Shown here one piece after another: positions 12,630-25,600 of a stretch of DNA of 64,000 nucleotides (positions are counted from its first letter, which is position 1; every line of letters begins with the position of its first letter). Source of the DNA: Austropuccinia psidii (lineage: Eukaryota; Basidiomycota; Pucciniomycetes; Pucciniales; Sphaerophragmiaceae); the NCBI GenBank assembly GCA_023105745.1, contig JALGQZ010000015.1, positions 15,722,499-15,786,498 of the forward strand. Direction: 5' to 3'. The translations under genes and the position numbers were made by a program. Under the pieces are notes generated by a model. The model was given only the letters and a program-made list of their open reading frames with translations. It was not told where the DNA came from and made no database searches.

Positions 12630-13529
12630 ATGGTAAGACAAGAAAACATTGAAACAGCCTCAACAGTAACCAGCATTATCCCTGCCAGTACTGTTAATTC
12701 TGATCATAATAGTACTGTTATTGTGACTCAAAATAACCAACCTGAACCAATATCTTCTGAATTAATTAACTTGGACATAAGTAATACTCTTCAGAAAGCT
12801 AAGAATTTGGCCAATAGTAAGTTTTTGACGTAAAAATACTATTTTAAGCCTTTTTAACCATAATTATGCCTTCAACCAGGTCAGGAGCCAGCTACAACCC
12901 CTCTAGCAGCTCCCAAAAAGGTAATAGACGTGATTATGGCAGAGTCCAATCAGGTACAGAAGGAAAAGGGTCAGTTGATGACTTCCAAACAACTAAAATG
13001 GGTCATTCTGAAGCTGATAATACCATTTTACCTTCAAAAAGAGCTGACACCGCCACAACAAGCCTCTGTGGACATATACAAAGCCAGCCACAGTGCATAC
13101 AACAATGCACTTCAATTCAAGGAGTACCAGATCCTTGCAGACCTGTGGAAGAATTGCATGAATTCTTACCTGACAGTAAGAAAATTCTTGGGCCATCCCA
13201 ACACTTGCAAATTGCTCAATGGATGGCATCCATTGATGGAGAAGAAAAACATGATGCTTTTGACACTGGAATGGAGGAAAAGCAACCCTCCACCACCCAA
13301 ACCAGTGCCAAAAACAGCCCCAGTGGCCAGCAGCAGCAATTCCAACGTGAAAAAGCAGCCACAAGCTCCAAAAAAGGGCAAAGGGAAGGCACCAGCCCCA
13401 AAACCTTACATCCAGGGCTACAGAATCCCAAAGATTCAGGAGGATGCCATGGAAAATGTATTTCAGATGGCCAGAACCATTATGGAATTACAGAAGAAGG
13501 AGGAAGCCAGATTAAGGTTCCAGAAATGA
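12630..13529 (+). CDS. Family 2 ORF1 (spliced, 278 aa), function unknown
   Basis: Gene model: exon 1 12630-12816, intron 12817-12879 (GTAAGTTT...CAACCAG, 63 nt), exon 2 12880-13529. Splicing gives AAT-A|GT-CAG and opens a 278-residue frame. Visible parts are: a Ser/Thr/Asn-rich N-terminus (1-63); a mixed hydrophobic and charged, probably helical region (about 95-195); a PPPP run (199-202); a basic KKGKGK patch (227-232); and a charged C-terminal helix ending in RFQK. I know no domain for it. The basic patch and position ahead of gag fit a nucleic-acid-binding or matrix-like role, but that is a guess. The same frame is recognisable in F2b, where most differences fall at silent third positions, so the protein was under selection. 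Without splicing, exon 1 reads five more codons to a TAA at 12834. The stop overlaps the next start codon as ATGA. Confidence 0.72.
12817..12879 (+). other. Sense-strand intron in family 2 ORF1
   Basis: It has GTAAGT at the 5' end, CAG at the 3' end, and a possible branch sequence TTAAC 22 nt before the acceptor. It contains the ATG (12866) that opens the upstream extension of the gag-pol frame, so splicing removes that start codon. In F2b the donor GT has become AT. Confidence 0.65.
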
Positions 13530-16500
13530 TTTCTGACATATTTGATTCCATCCCAGAGTTGTATAATGCTATAAATGACGTGATAAAACATCTTTCTGAT
13601 AAAAATAAAACCATTTGTAACAACATTAAAACAAACAACCTGAGTCTGTGCCAAATTAATGAAACACTTATGTGTTTTGAAAAAGTTTTAAGGACAATTA
13701 AAAATTCCAATAATGATAATTCTTCTAATAAAATAAATGAACAATCTGCCATTATTAAAGAATTAACAGATAAATATTCTAAATTCAATATTGATGACAT
13801 AATTGAAACAAGAATTAAACAAGCCATAAATATTATCAAAACAGATAACAAGAAAGTCCTTGATGACATTTCAAATTCATTTACTGAAGTAAAGACATAT
13901 ACCATTGCCTTGAAAAAGTGTTTTGATGCTTCACAAGAAGAAGTATCAAAATTATCAATGAAATTGAATCAAGTCACTGCTGATAATACAAGACAGACAG
14001 AGTTATGGCAAGAACTTACACATAAAGAAGACATGTATAAAATTGAAGTAATAAATTTAATACAAAGCTTCCAACATGAATACAGAAATTCCCAAAGGTG
14101 TAGCAACAGTAAAATGAATGACATTGAAAAAATACTGAACACCTTACCAAGAATGTCTACACCTCTAAATCAAAATGAGGGCACAAGAATTCCAAATCCA
14201 CAAGTATTGGATCCTGATAATTCACAATTAAAAAAGGAATTATCCACTTCTTTTCATAACTTGGAACCATCAATGGGCCAAGAACTCTTGAAAGAAGTTC
14301 CAAAACTTAAAGAATGGCCTCACTTCAGTGGTGAAGGAGAGTATGACCATATGGAATTCATTAGAGGTATTGACATGATCAAAGAGGATTTTGAATTACC
14401 AGACAGATTGGTAACAGCCAGGTTTAACACCTTGTTTACCAGATCAGCTCACAGATGGTACATCAAAATAAGACAAGCACATGGACATCAGAGTTGGACT
14501 TGGTGGAAAACCCAAATCATCAACAAATGGGCAAATGATGCTTGGAGGTTTAAAGTTGAAACAGCCTTTGAATCTGCCAAATTTAATGCTGATAAAGACA
14601 AAGCTTTACCATGGTTTTGCCAACAGAAGGACAGATTAACAGCATTATATCCTGACATGTCAGAATTTATGATCCATAGAAAAATTCTGAGACAATGTGG
14701 GGGTGACTTAGAGCATGCTGTCAAAAGCAAGACTACTGAACAATCTTCAGCAGAGGATATCATCAATATACTAGAAGAAGTAACCACCAGAACCAAAATT
14801 GGTTCTAGTAGGATGAATCTCAAAACAAGGTTTAATACACCTTGGAAAGATTCTGTGGACAAAAACCCCAAAGAAAATCCTAGTAATATTAAGTATAAAT
14901 CTGCAGATACAGTCAGAAAGTGCCATATTTGCCAAAGCACCACCCATTTAGCCAATACATGTCCGAAAAGGGGGAAAATCAATGAAATTGACATTGAGAA
15001 GGAACCAGATGTTGAAAAAGAAGACATAATTGAAGACAATTCAGATGATAAGTCATCCATATTTTCTGAATCTTCAAAAGATATAGAAAATATGGATGCC
15101 ACTTTTGACATCATGGAATCTTATTCCCACTTACCACAATTGAGCAATGGTCAAGTTGATTTATCAAAAGTTCAAGATTCACAACTTATGAAGACAAAAC
15201 CAAACAGAGGAAAAGGTTATACAGCTGGTAATTCCTGTATAACAGAAGTGGTGATTAACAACAAGCCCACCAAACTTTTGCTTGACCCAGGAGCCTTTTG
15301 CTCTTGTGTTGGAAAATCTTTTCTTAAGACTTGTGTACCAAATTTTGAAGACCAATTGTTACCAATTGATGGTATAAAATTCAACAGTGCAAGTAACCCA
15401 ATGAAAGCATTAGGAATCTTTGAGACCAATGTCATATTCCCACACATAAATGGGAATTTAAGGATCACAGTTGAATTTGCTGTTATGGAAAATTGCTCTA
15501 GTACCCATTTTATATTGGGAAATGATTATTTAATCATGTATGGAATAGATTTACATAATAACAAAGACAGATACTTTAAAATTGGGGACAATAAGCGCCA
15601 GAAATTTGCCTTTTTACCATTTAAAAGACAAATTACAGTAAACAAAGTATCACCAGTCAACTTAGAGTTAGAGAAATTCAAGTCTGAACAGTTAAATGAG
15701 GCTGAAATAAGCCTTCATCTGACTGATAAACAAGAAAATGAACTTTCTTCCCTTTTGTATGACCACAGAGGAGAATTTGCTACAGACAAAGAACCCCTGG
15801 GAGCAATTATTGGTCATGAAGTTGACATCATTCTTAACATTGAGAGACCTTATCCACCACTCTTAAGAAGACCTGCTTATCCAGCAAGTCCAAAATCAAG
15901 AGAAGCTCTAGAAATTCATATCAAAGAACTTCTGGACCTTGGTGTAATAAGAAAAGTAGGCCATAATGAGGAAGTAGAAATAACTACACCAGTTATAGTG
16001 GCGTGGCATAATGGAAAATCCAGAATGGTTGGGGACTTTAGAGCTCTGAACACTTACACTGTCCCAGAGAGATACCCAATACCAAAAATCCAAATTGCCC
16101 TTACTCAAATATCTCAAGCAGTGTATATAACCACTATGGATGCCCTTAAAGGATTACATCAAAATGTGGTAACACCAAGAGCAAGAAAATACTTGAGAAT
16201 TATTGTTCATTGTGGAGTGTATGAATACTTAAGGATGCCCTTTGGTATCAAAAATGCACCTTCACACTTCCAAAGAATGATGAATGAAAGCTTCCCTGAA
16301 GAACTCTCAGAGGGATGGTTAATCATTTACATTGATGACATTATTATCTGTTCAAAGACTTGGGAGGAGCACATGTACAGATTATCAAGAGTTTTGACAA
16401 AAATCCAATCAGTAAACATGAAAATCTCCTTGAAGAAATGTCATTTTGGATTTAAAGAACTTAAAGCACTAGGACATGTTGTATCTGGTTTGTCCCTTGG

Positions 16501-18787
16501 AATTGACAAAAACAAAGTTGCAGCAGTATTGTTAAAACCCATGCCTCAGAATAAGAAGGAAATTCAGTCATTCTTAGGTTTTGCAGGATATTACAGGCAA
16601 CACATTAAAGATTTTGCATCCATAGCAAGACCACTTTATAAGTTGTGTGACAAAGACACAGTGTTTGAGATGACTGTTGACAGAGTCAAAGCTTTTGAGT
16701 CTCTAAGAGAAGCATTGACCACTGCTCCACTCTTACTGATGCCAGACTTTAAATTGCCTTTCAAACTTTATATTGATGCATCAGGAGATGGACTGGGTGC
16801 TGCACTTCACCAAGTTCAGATCATAAATGATAAGCCTGTAGAAGGACCCATATGTTTCATATCCAGGCAAATCAAACCAACTGAAGCCAGATATGGAGCA
16901 AGTCAAATGGAATGTCTATGCCTTGTCTGGGCCTTGGAGAAATTGAACTACTTCTTAGAGGGATGTGGGTTTGAAGTGATAACAGATTTTACAGCTGTCA
17001 AATCACTTTTGAACATGAAAACACCCAACAGACACATGCTCAGATGGCAAATAGCCATACAAGAATACAGAGGCAATATGACTATTGTTCATAAGGATGG
17101 GAATATTCATAAGAATGCAGATGGACTAAGAAGATGGCCATTACCAAATAATATTGATAATCCTGATTATGTGCCAGAAGAAGCTTCACCACAAATTCCA
17201 ATAGAAGGAATAAGTGTTACAGACTTGAACACCACCTTCTTTGAAGAAGTCAGAAGCAGCTACACCCAAGATAAGAATTGTAGCATCTTATGCCAATTAC
17301 TTAACAAAGACTGTAAAGACAACTCTCTAATACATGCCTTGGATGAAGTATGGAGAAAATCTTATGATGAAGGAAGATTTCACCTACTGGGTGGTATAAT
17401 TTACCACAGAACCAAGCACACATGTGTCATGACAGTTGTAGACAGGTCATTAATCAATCTTGTACTGAAAGAATGCCATGATAGTACCTTTTCAGGACAT
17501 CTGTCTGAAGACAGAACAAGAGAGAAAGTAAAGACCGGCATATGGTGGCCAATGTGGCAGAAAGATGTTGCAGAGTATTGCAAAACCTGTGACAGATGTC
17601 AAAAGGCAAATAAATCCACTGGCAAAAGACTTGGAAATATGATAAAAATCCAAGAACCAAACAGACCTTGGGAAATTGTCCATATGGATTGGGTAACTGG
17701 CCTACCACCAGGAGGTGACAGGAGCTATAATGCTTGCCTAGTAATTGTGGACAGATTCAGTAAAACTCCAATCTTTTTACCATGTCACAAAGATGATACA
17801 GCCATGGATACAGCTCTCCTGATATGGAATAGAGTAGTGTCATGGACTGGGATATTTACAAATATCATCAGTGATAGAGATCCCAAATTCACTTCAGCAC
17901 TATGGACAAATCTTCACCAATTATTTGGCACTAAACTGTCTTTCTCTACAGCCTACCACCCACAAACTGATGGCCTGGCTGAAAGGATGATCCAAACCTT
18001 AGAGGACATGGTGAGAAGATTTTGTGCATATGGCCTTGAATTCAAAGATTGTGATGGATTTACCCATGATTGGTGTACTCTGTTGCCAGCACTGGAATTA
18101 GCATATAAAACATCAATCCATGCCAGTACTAATCAGACTCCTGCTATTCTAGAAAAAGGATGGAACCCCAAGTTACCCCAAGATTCCTTGAGGAAAAAAT
18201 TAATTGAAATACATCCTACTGCTGCTACCTTCAAAGGAATGCTAGACAAAGCTAGAAAGCATGCAGTAAGATGCATGGAGGACTCTTTTGCATATGCTAA
18301 AGATAAATGGGATAAATCACATGCAACTCCAGATTTCAAAGTGGGGGACCTAGTACTTGTATCCACCAATAACTTCAATAACATCAAAGGATGTAAAAAG
18401 TTAAAAGACTCCTTTGCAGGACCTTTTGTGATTAAGGCCCTCCATGGAGAAAATGCTGTTGAAGTAGAGTTATCTGAAGAACTTAGCAATAAGCACCCTA
18501 CATTTCCAGTGAGCTTAATAAAGCCATATAAATCTAGTGATGCTGAGAAATTTCCCTTGAGAAATAAGATTCCCCATGTTATACCTCCTATTGAGACATC
18601 TGGTACTAAGAAAATTATCAAGGTTCTTAAGGAAAGGAAATTAAGAACTAAGAAAGTAAGGGAATACCTTGTTAGGTACAGTGACCCAGCTTGTGAAGAT
18701 GAATGGTTAGAAGAAAAAGATATACCAGAAGCTACCAAACTCCTCAGGAGATTCAGACACACTAGAAACACCAATATTACAAAGTAA
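13526..18787 (+). CDS. Family 2 gag-pol polyprotein (1753 aa; frame open from 12866)
   Basis: Encodes Gag, protease, reverse transcriptase, RNase H and integrase in one frame. Positions from the chosen start: helical coiled-coil-like region 20-210; gag core with [15 protein letters not shown] from 264; CCHC knuckle C466, C469, H474, C479; protease LLLDPGA with Asp587 (DPG instead of DSG or DTG); RT YIDD 935-938; RNase H Asp1084; integrase finger H1318, H1325, C1355, C1358; catalytic D1388, D1450, E1486 with D-x35-E; GPF module about 1620; C-terminal chromodomain-like segment 1695-1750. I chose ATG 13526 because it overlaps the ORF1 stop (ATGA) and because the 220 codons upstream show no amino-acid constraint against F2b. 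Initiation at 12866 on unspliced RNA (1973 aa) or a -1 frameshift from ORF1 are alternatives. There are no stops or frameshifts, so this copy may be active. It ends just before the polypurine tract. Confidence 0.92.
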   Translation: MISDIFDSIPELYNAINDVIKHLSDKNKTICNNIKTNNLSLCQINETLMCFEKVLRTIKNSNNDNSSNKINEQSAIIKELTDKYSKFNIDDIIETRIKQAINIIKTDNKKVLDDISNSFTEVKTYTIALKKCFDASQEEVSKLSMKLNQVTADNTRQTELWQELTHKEDMYKIEVINLIQSFQHEYRNSQRCSNSKMNDIEKILNTLPRMSTPLNQNEGTRIPNPQVLDPDNSQLKKELSTSFHNLEPSMGQELLKEVPKLKEWPHFSGEGEYDHMEFIRGIDMIKEDFELPDRLVTARFNTLFTRSAHRWYIKIRQAHGHQSWTWWKTQIINKWANDAWRFKVETAFESAKFNADKDKALPWFCQQKDRLTALYPDMSEFMIHRKILRQCGGDLEHAVKSKTTEQSSAEDIINILEEVTTRTKIGSSRMNLKTRFNTPWKDSVDKNPKENPSNIKYKSADTVRKCHICQSTTHLANTCPKRGKINEIDIEKEPDVEKEDIIEDNSDDKSSIFSESSKDIENMDATFDIMESYSHLPQLSNGQVDLSKVQDSQLMKTKPNRGKGYTAGNSCITEVVINNKPTKLLLDPGAFCSCVGKSFLKTCVPNFEDQLLPIDGIKFNSASNPMKALGIFETNVIFPHINGNLRITVEFAVMENCSSTHFILGNDYLIMYGIDLHNNKDRYFKIGDNKRQKFAFLPFKRQITVNKVSPVNLELEKFKSEQLNEAEISLHLTDKQENELSSLLYDHRGEFATDKEPLGAIIGHEVDIILNIERPYPPLLRRPAYPASPKSREALEIHIKELLDLGVIRKVGHNEEVEITTPVIVAWHNGKSRMVGDFRALNTYTVPERYPIPKIQIALTQISQAVYITTMDALKGLHQNVVTPRARKYLRIIVHCGVYEYLRMPFGIKNAPSHFQRMMNESFPEELSEGWLIIYIDDIIICSKTWEEHMYRLSRVLTKIQSVNMKISLKKCHFGFKELKALGHVVSGLSLGIDKNKVAAVLLKPMPQNKKEIQSFLGFAGYYRQHIKDFASIARPLYKLCDKDTVFEMTVDRVKAFESLREALTTAPLLLMPDFKLPFKLYIDASGDGLGAALHQVQIINDKPVEGPICFISRQIKPTEARYGASQMECLCLVWALEKLNYFLEGCGFEVITDFTAVKSLLNMKTPNRHMLRWQIAIQEYRGNMTIVHKDGNIHKNADGLRRWPLPNNIDNPDYVPEEASPQIPIEGISVTDLNTTFFEEVRSSYTQDKNCSILCQLLNKDCKDNSLIHALDEVWRKSYDEGRFHLLGGIIYHRTKHTCVMTVVDRSLINLVLKECHDSTFSGHLSEDRTREKVKTGIWWPMWQKDVAEYCKTCDRCQKANKSTGKRLGNMIKIQEPNRPWEIVHMDWVTGLPPGGDRSYNACLVIVDRFSKTPIFLPCHKDDTAMDTALLIWNRVVSWTGIFTNIISDRDPKFTSALWTNLHQLFGTKLSFSTAYHPQTDGLAERMIQTLEDMVRRFCAYGLEFKDCDGFTHDWCTLLPALELAYKTSIHASTNQTPAILEKGWNPKLPQDSLRKKLIEIHPTAATFKGMLDKARKHAVRCMEDSFAYAKDKWDKSHATPDFKVGDLVLVSTNNFNNIKGCKKLKDSFAGPFVIKALHGENAVEVELSEELSNKHPTFPVSLIKPYKSSDAEKFPLRNKIPHVIPPIETSGTKKIIKVLKERKLRTKKVREYLVRYSDPACEDEWLEEKDIPEATKLLRRFRHTRNTNITK

Positions 18788-18798
18788 TATTCTTTTTT

Positions 18799-18810
18799 AG
18801 GGGGAGGGAA
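18799..18810 (+). promoter_or_regulatory. Polypurine tract of F2a
   Basis: AGGGGGAGGGAA immediately precedes the 3' LTR and follows the gag-pol stop by 11 bases. It is the expected plus-strand primer, matched by the complementary tract at 22636-22650 in F2b. Confidence 0.8.
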
Positions 18811-20638
18811 TGTGAGCCTTAGAGGTAATTTCATATACCCAAAAGACCACAAATACAAAAATAACATATTAATATATATAAAATAAATTTATTTATATTA
18901 TTAAAATAAAAATCAAAATATAAATATAAAATTATATTAGAAATAAAAAATTAATTACAATTTAAAAATAAAAAATACATTAAATTTTGTAAGTATAAAA
19001 TTACATTTATACTTGGAAAAATTAAGTAAAAATGAAATTTTAACAAAATTGTGAAAAATTAAATAAATTTGGAAAAAAGTTAAATAAAAATTATTAGAAC
19101 TTTTTATCCAATGAATAAACACATAAAAATTATTTCACCATTGGATTCCTCATAAAAAATCAGGTGGGGTCACCTCAGAGTGAAAATCTCGCAACTCAAC
19201 TCTAAATAAGCTTAAATTAAGTTTTTAGTATTTTAAATACAAAAGTTGAAAATCCTCAAAACCTTAATTTAATTCACACCACATGTGGTGTTATCCATCA
19301 AATTTTGTGTTAAAATTGAGGTGTTGTGTTTAGTTTAGAAGTTATGAGGAAATGAAGTATTTTCAATTGAATTCAATTGAAATGTCAAAATGTGCGCGTG
19401 TATTACATAAGTGAACTTTGATTTACATATGAGGTGTCAATTATTACTTTATTGTACTGTACAATTGAATTGAATTACATATGTAAACTATACGTATAAT
19501 ACATGATGAGGAATTAAAGGAAAAATAAATTGGAAAGATTAAATTTGGGGGGGAAAAGGAACTCCAGCTCTAAGGGGGAGCTAGACCCCCAAAATTCTTG
19601 CTGACAGGCGTGGGATGTCAAAATTCACGCAAAAGTTCATCACTTTTGGCCTGGAATTGAGTCACAGGGTCTGTGGACTCAATTGATGATGAGGTTTTGA
19701 TACCAACTGGGGTAGTTTTAGCTGTTGCCAAGAGGGTAAAACTACCCTTAAGATAAAACAACCATAGTAAAAACAGTCTTAACTGGTTTCTACGCCTCTT
19801 ACACACATTCTGACGTGTTTTGAAGGCTCTAGGCCTGGTATTGCTATAGTAATGGCTGATTTAAGGGTCTAAAATGGCTAAAAATGGCTTAAACCAGCCC
19901 TTTTTGGTCTAAACCAGGGTTCAATGATGCGATAATTAGCTTTTCCGTTGTCAGACTGTTTTTCACGACTGACAAGAGTAAAATTTACTTTTGGAGTAAG
20001 AGAATTGATGGCTATAAAAGAATGTCTTCTCTGCCCCACTTTTCTCTTCATGTTAGAATCTTTTCCTTTTATTAATTAGTTTAAACACTGTTAAACCAAT
20101 CAATCAAAGATTCCAACCACCATTTTTAAATCATTTTAATCCTTTTAACCACGTGAAAAAATCATTATAATCATTGTTTGTAACTCTTATAATCATTTTT
20201 ACCCCTGAACCACCCCAAAAGTGAATTAAAGCATCTTTCATCACTGTAAACTTTGTCACTTTGTTTCCAAATTCACTCTGGTCACTTTTGGGCGTGTTTT
20301 CTCTTTAATCTTCTTTTTAAAGACTTTGTTCTTTAATTAATTGCTTGCATTTCTTTGCTCAATTAATTCCAATTGAAATTGCTCTTGAAGAAATTTCTTT
20401 TGTAGCCTTAAAATATCTCTTGTAGAGTATTTTTTGGATAAATTTTTATTGTTGGTAAAACAATAAATTTTTATAATATTATTGTTTTATACTAATAAAT
20501 TAATAAACAATAAAATTGGCGTGTTTTCTCTTAAAAATAATATTCCATACTATTTTTAATTGATTTTTACCTTATACAAATTTTGAGGACAGGAAAAGTA
20601 CTTGATTTTTAATCAAAGTTTCATATCCACACCTTACA
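18811..20638 (+). repeat. 3' LTR of F2a
   Basis: Same termini as the 5' LTR. It carries an extra 23 bases around 20175-20197 that look like a local duplication of a TTATAATCATT stretch. The target duplication CTTCA follows. Confidence 0.95.
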
Positions 20639-20643
20639 CTTCA

Positions 20644-20819
20644 GTCCAAAAGGGAAATGAACTCACCACCTTGAGGACTTTGAGGGGGGGCCATCATTGA
20701 GTTATGGCCCCCACTTCCTTGAGGTCATTTTCTTCAGACTTGAATTAATTTAATCTGACTCCTTCAATCTTCTGCTTGCATATTCCTTGGTAATGAGTTC
20801 CAAACTGACTGAGCTCACT
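20644..20819. other. H-derived spacer between F2a and F2b
   Basis: A 176-base remnant of H. No ORF or known motif is visible. It separates two oppositely oriented family-2 elements and so forms the loop of a large imperfect inverted repeat. Confidence 0.45.
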
Positions 20820-20824
20820 GAATC

Positions 20825-22635
20825 TGTAAGGTCTGGATATGAAAATTTTGATTAAAAATCAAGTACTTTTCCTGTCCTCAAAATTTGTATAAGGTAAAAT
20901 ATAATTAAAAAATAGTATGAGATAGTATTTTTAAGAGAAAAATGCCAATTTTACTGTTTTTAACTTTATAATTCTAAGAAAATAATATTGTAAATATTTA
21001 TTGTTTTACCAACAATTAAAAGGTATCCAAAAATACTCTACAAGAGATATTTAAGGCTACAAAAGAAATTTTTTCAAGAGCAATTTCAATTGAAATTAAT
21101 TGAGAAAACAACTGCAAGCAATTAATTAAAGAAAAAGGGTGTTTCAAAAGTTATTTAAAGAGAAAAAACGCTCAAAAGTGACCAGAGTGAATTTGGAAAC
21201 AAAATGACAAAGTTAACAGTGATGAAAGATGCTTTAATTCACTTGTGGGGTGGTTCAAGGGATAAAAATGATTATAAGAGTTACAAAAAATGATTGTAAT
21301 TATTTTTAACATGTTTAAAAGGTTTAAAATGATTTAAAAAGGGTGGTTGAAATCCTTTATTTATTGGTTCAACAGTGTTTAAGCTAATTATAAAAGGAAA
21401 AGATTCTAACATGAAGAGAAAAGTGGGGAAAAGAAGAAATTCATTTATAGCCATCAGTTTTCTTACTCCCAAATTGCAATTTACTCTTGTCAGTTGGGGA
21501 AAACACTATGACAACAGAAAAGCCAATTATGGCATCATTGAACCCTGGTTTAGACCAAAAAAGGCTGGTTTTAGCCATTTTAGAGCCTTAAATCAGCCAT
21601 TACTGAAGTAATACCTGGTCTAGAGCCTTTAAAACACGTCATAATGTGTGTAAGAGATGTAGAAACCAGTTAAAACTGTTTTTACTAATATTGTTTTAAC
21701 TTAAGGGTAGTTTTACCCTCTTGGCAACAGTTAAAACTGCCCTGGTTGGTATCAAAACCTCATCATCCATTGAGTCAAATAAGCTGTGACTCAATTCCAG
21801 GCCAAAAGTGATGAAATTTTGCGTGGATTTTGACATCCCACGCCTTTCAGCAAGGATTTTGGGGGTCTGGCTCCCCCTTGGAGCTGAAGTACCTTTCCCC
21901 CCCAGAATTAATCTTTCCAATTTATTTTTTCTTTGATTCCTCATCATGTAATACACTTGTAATTTACACATACAATTCATTTGAGTTTTACAGCACACAA
22001 CTGTAATAATTGATACCTCATATGTAAATTAAAGTTTACTTATGTAATACATGCACACATTTTGACCTTTCAATTGAAAATACTTCAATTCCTCATAACT
22101 TCTAAACTACACACAACACCTCAATTTTAACACAAAAATTGATGGTTAATGCCACATGTGGTGTGAATTAAATTAAAGTTTTGAGATTTTTCGACTTTTG
22201 TACAGAAAATACTAAAACATAATTTAAGCTTATTTAGAGTTGAGTTACAGAAATTTTACCCAGAGGTGACCCCACCTTATTTTTATGAGGAATCCAATGT
22301 TGAAGTAATTTTCTTAAGTTTATTTATTGGATAAAAAGTTATAATATATTTTATGTAATGTTTTACCAAAAATATTTTAATTTCATTAATTTTATTAAAA
22401 ATTCATTTTTACATAATCCCTTCAAGTAAAAATGCATTTTCACAATTTTAAAATTTAATGTAATTTTTATTTTAAATCTTAATTAAATTTATATTTTTGT
22501 ATATAAATTTGGATTTTTGTTTTAACTTTTATTTTGATAATATAAATAAATTCCAAAATTCAATTTATTTATATTTATATCTTATTTTGTTATTTGTGGT
22601 CTTTTGGGTATATGAAAATACCTCTAAGGCTCACA
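20825..22635 (-). repeat. 3' LTR of F2b
   Basis: Plus-strand reading starts TGTAAGGTCTGG and ends AAGGCTCACA. It is followed by CCCTCCCCCT, the complement of the polypurine tract. Confidence 0.9.
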
Positions 22636-22659
22636 TTCCCTCCCCCTAAAAAAGGATAT

Positions 22660-25600
22660 TACTTTGTAATATTGGTATTTCTAGTGTTTCTGAACCTTCT
22701 GAGAAGTTTAGTAGCTTCAGGTATGTAATTTTCTGCTAACCATTCATCTTCACAAGTTGGGTCACTGTACCTAACAAGGTATTCCCTTACTTTATTGGTT
22801 CTCAACTTTCTTTCTTTGAGACCTTTGGTAATCTTTTTAATACCCAATCATTCAATAGGAGGTATAACTTGGCGAGCTTTTTTTCCTCAAAGGAAGTTTT
22901 TCAGCATCACTAGATTTATATGGCTTTATCAAGCTCACTGGAAATGTAGGATGCTTAGTGCTAAGTTCTTCAGATAGTTCTACTTCAACAGCATTTTCTC
23001 CATGGAGGGCCTTAATGAAAAGAGGTCCTGCAAAGGAATCTTTGAGCTTTTTACATCCTTTAATGTTATTGAAGTTAGTGGTGGATAAAAGTACTAAATC
23101 CGCCAGTTTGAAATCTGGAGTGGAATGTGACTTGTCCCATTTGTTCTTAGCATATGCAAAAGAGTCTTCCATGCACCTCACTGCATGGTTCCTAGCTTTT
23201 TCTAGAATTCCTTTGAAGCTAGCAGCTGTAGGATGTATTTCAATCAATTCTTTCCTCAAGGAATCTTGAGGTAGTTTGTGATTCAATTCTTTTTCTAGAA
23301 TAGCAGGAGTTTGATTGATACTTGCATGAATGGATGTCTTATATTCCAATTCTAGTGGCGGTAAAAAAGTACAAAAATAATGGGTAAATCCATCACAATA
23401 TTTGAATTCAACGCCATATGCACAAACTCTCCTTACCATATCTTCCAAGGTTTGGATCATACTTTCAGCAAGACCATCAGCTTGTGGGTGGTAGGCTGTA
23501 GAGAAGGATAATTTTGTCCCAAATAGTTGGTGAAGATTTGTCCATAGTGCTGAGGTGAATTTGGATCTCTGTCACTAATGATGTTTGTGAATATGCCAGT
23601 CAATGATATTACTATATTCCATATCAGAAGAGCTGTATCCATGGCTGTATCATCCTTGTGGCATGGTAGAAAGATTGGAGTCTTACTGAATCTGTCAGCA
23701 ATAACTAGGAAAGGATTATAGCTTCTGTCACCCCCTGGTGGTCGACCAGTTACCCAATCCATATGGACAATTTCCTAAGGTCTGCTGGGTTCTTGGATCT
23801 TGATCATATTTCCAAGTCTTTTGCCAGTGGATTTATTTGCTTTTTGACATCTGTCACAGGCTTTGCAATACTCTGTAACATCTTTCTGCCACATTGGCCA
23901 CCAGATACAGGTTTTCATTTTTTCTCCTGTTCTGTCCTCAGATAGATGTCCTGAGAGAGGGCTATCATGGCATTCTTTAAGTACAAGATTGATTAAGGAC
24001 CTGTCCAAAACTGTCATGACACATGTATGCTTAGTTCTGTGGTAAATTATACCATCCAGTAAGTGGAATCTTCCTTCATCATATGGATTTCTCCATATCT
24101 CATCTAAGGCATGTATCAAAGAACTGTCTTTAAAGTACGTAGTAAGTAATTGGCATAAAATGCTACAATTTTTATCCTGAGTATAACTGTTTCTTACCTC
24201 CTCAAAGAAAGTGGTGTTCAGGTCTGTAACACTGATTCCTTCTATGGGTACTTATGGGGAAGCTTCCTCTGGATAATAAGCAGTATTATCAATTTCATTT
24301 GGTAATGGCCATCTTCTCAGTCCATCTGCAATTTTCTGAATATTCCCATCTTTATGAACAATGGTCATATTGCCCCTATACTCCTGTATGGATGTTTGCC
24401 ATCTGAGCATATGCCTGTTAGGAGTCTTCATGTTTCAAAGTGACTTAACAGCAGTACAATATGTTGTTACTTCAAAAACACATCCTTCCAGAAATTAGTT
24501 TAGCATCTCCAGGGCCCAGACAAGGCACAAGCACTCCATCTGACTGTCTCCATATCTGGCTTAAATTGGTTTGATTTTCCTGGATATGACGCATATGGTT
24601 CCTTCCACAGGTTTATCATGGATAATCTTGACTTGATGAAGTGCAGCACAAAGCCCATCTCCTGATGCATCAATAAAAAGCTTAAAAGGCAGCTTGAAGT
24701 CTGGAATCAGTAAGAGTGGAGCAGTGGTCAAGGCTTGTCTCAAATATTCAAAGGCCTTGACTCTGTCAAAAGTCATTTCAAATACTGTGTCTTTGTCACA
24801 TAATTGATAAAGAGGTCTTGCTATGGATGCAGAATATTTGATATGTTGCTTGTAAGATCCTGCAAACCCCAAAAATGACTTAATTTCTTTCTTTTTCTGA
24901 GGCATGGGCTTCAGAAATACTGCTGAAACCTTGTTTTTGTCAATTCCAAGGGACAAACCAGATACTACATGTCCCAGTGCTTTAAGTTCTTTAAATCCAA
25001 AAATGGCATTTCTTTAAAGAAATTTTCAAGTTGACAGATTGGATTTTTGCCAAAAGTCTGGATAATCTGTAAATATGTTCTTTCCAAGTTTTGGAACAGC
25101 CAATAATGTCATCAATGTAAATGATTAACCATCCTTCTGGAAGTCTTTCAGGGAAGATTTAATTCATCATTCCTTGAAAGTGTGAAGGTGCATTTGTGAT
25201 ACCAAAAGGCATCCTCAAAAATTCATATAATCCACAATGAACAATAATAATCAAGTATTTTCTTGCCCTTGGTGTCACTAAGATCTGATAAAATCCTTTA
25301 AGGGCATCCATAGTGGCTATATACACTGCTTGAGATATCTGGGTAAGGGCAAATTGGATTTTTGCTATTGGGTACCTGTCTGGAACAGTGCAAGTGTTCA
25401 GAGCTCTAAAGTCCCAGCCATTCTAGATTTTACATTATTCCATGCCACTATGACAGGTGTAGTTATTTCAACTTCCTCATTATGGCCAAACTTTCTTATT
25501 ACACCAAGGTCTAGAAGCTCTTTAATATGAATTTCCAGAGCTTCTCTTGGTTTAAGACTTGCTGAATATTCAGGTCTTCTCAAGAGTGGTGGATAAGGTC

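Larger units (their letters stand above)
10591..20638 (+). mobile_element. Full-length, apparently coding-intact Ty3/gypsy element F2a (family 2)
   Basis: The element is 10,048 bp with LTRs of 1805 and 1828 bp. The LTRs begin TGTGAGCCTTAGAGG and end CACACCTTACA, and the element is flanked by perfect CTTCA duplications (10586-10590, 20639-20643). A G-rich putative primer site follows the first LTR and a polypurine tract AGGGGGAGGGAA precedes the second. One long uninterrupted gag-pol frame is present, preceded by a spliced overlapping ORF. By eye the LTRs differ at about 2% of sites plus a 23-bp insertion in the right LTR. It is therefore fairly recent but older than Y. The opposite-strand relative F2b starts only 186 bp away. 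Confidence 0.95.

Noticed and set aside
18133..18867. 244-codon minus-strand ORF opposite the F2a integrase
   Set aside because: Antisense shadow of the intact gag-pol; hydrophobic composition arises from complementing A-rich codons.
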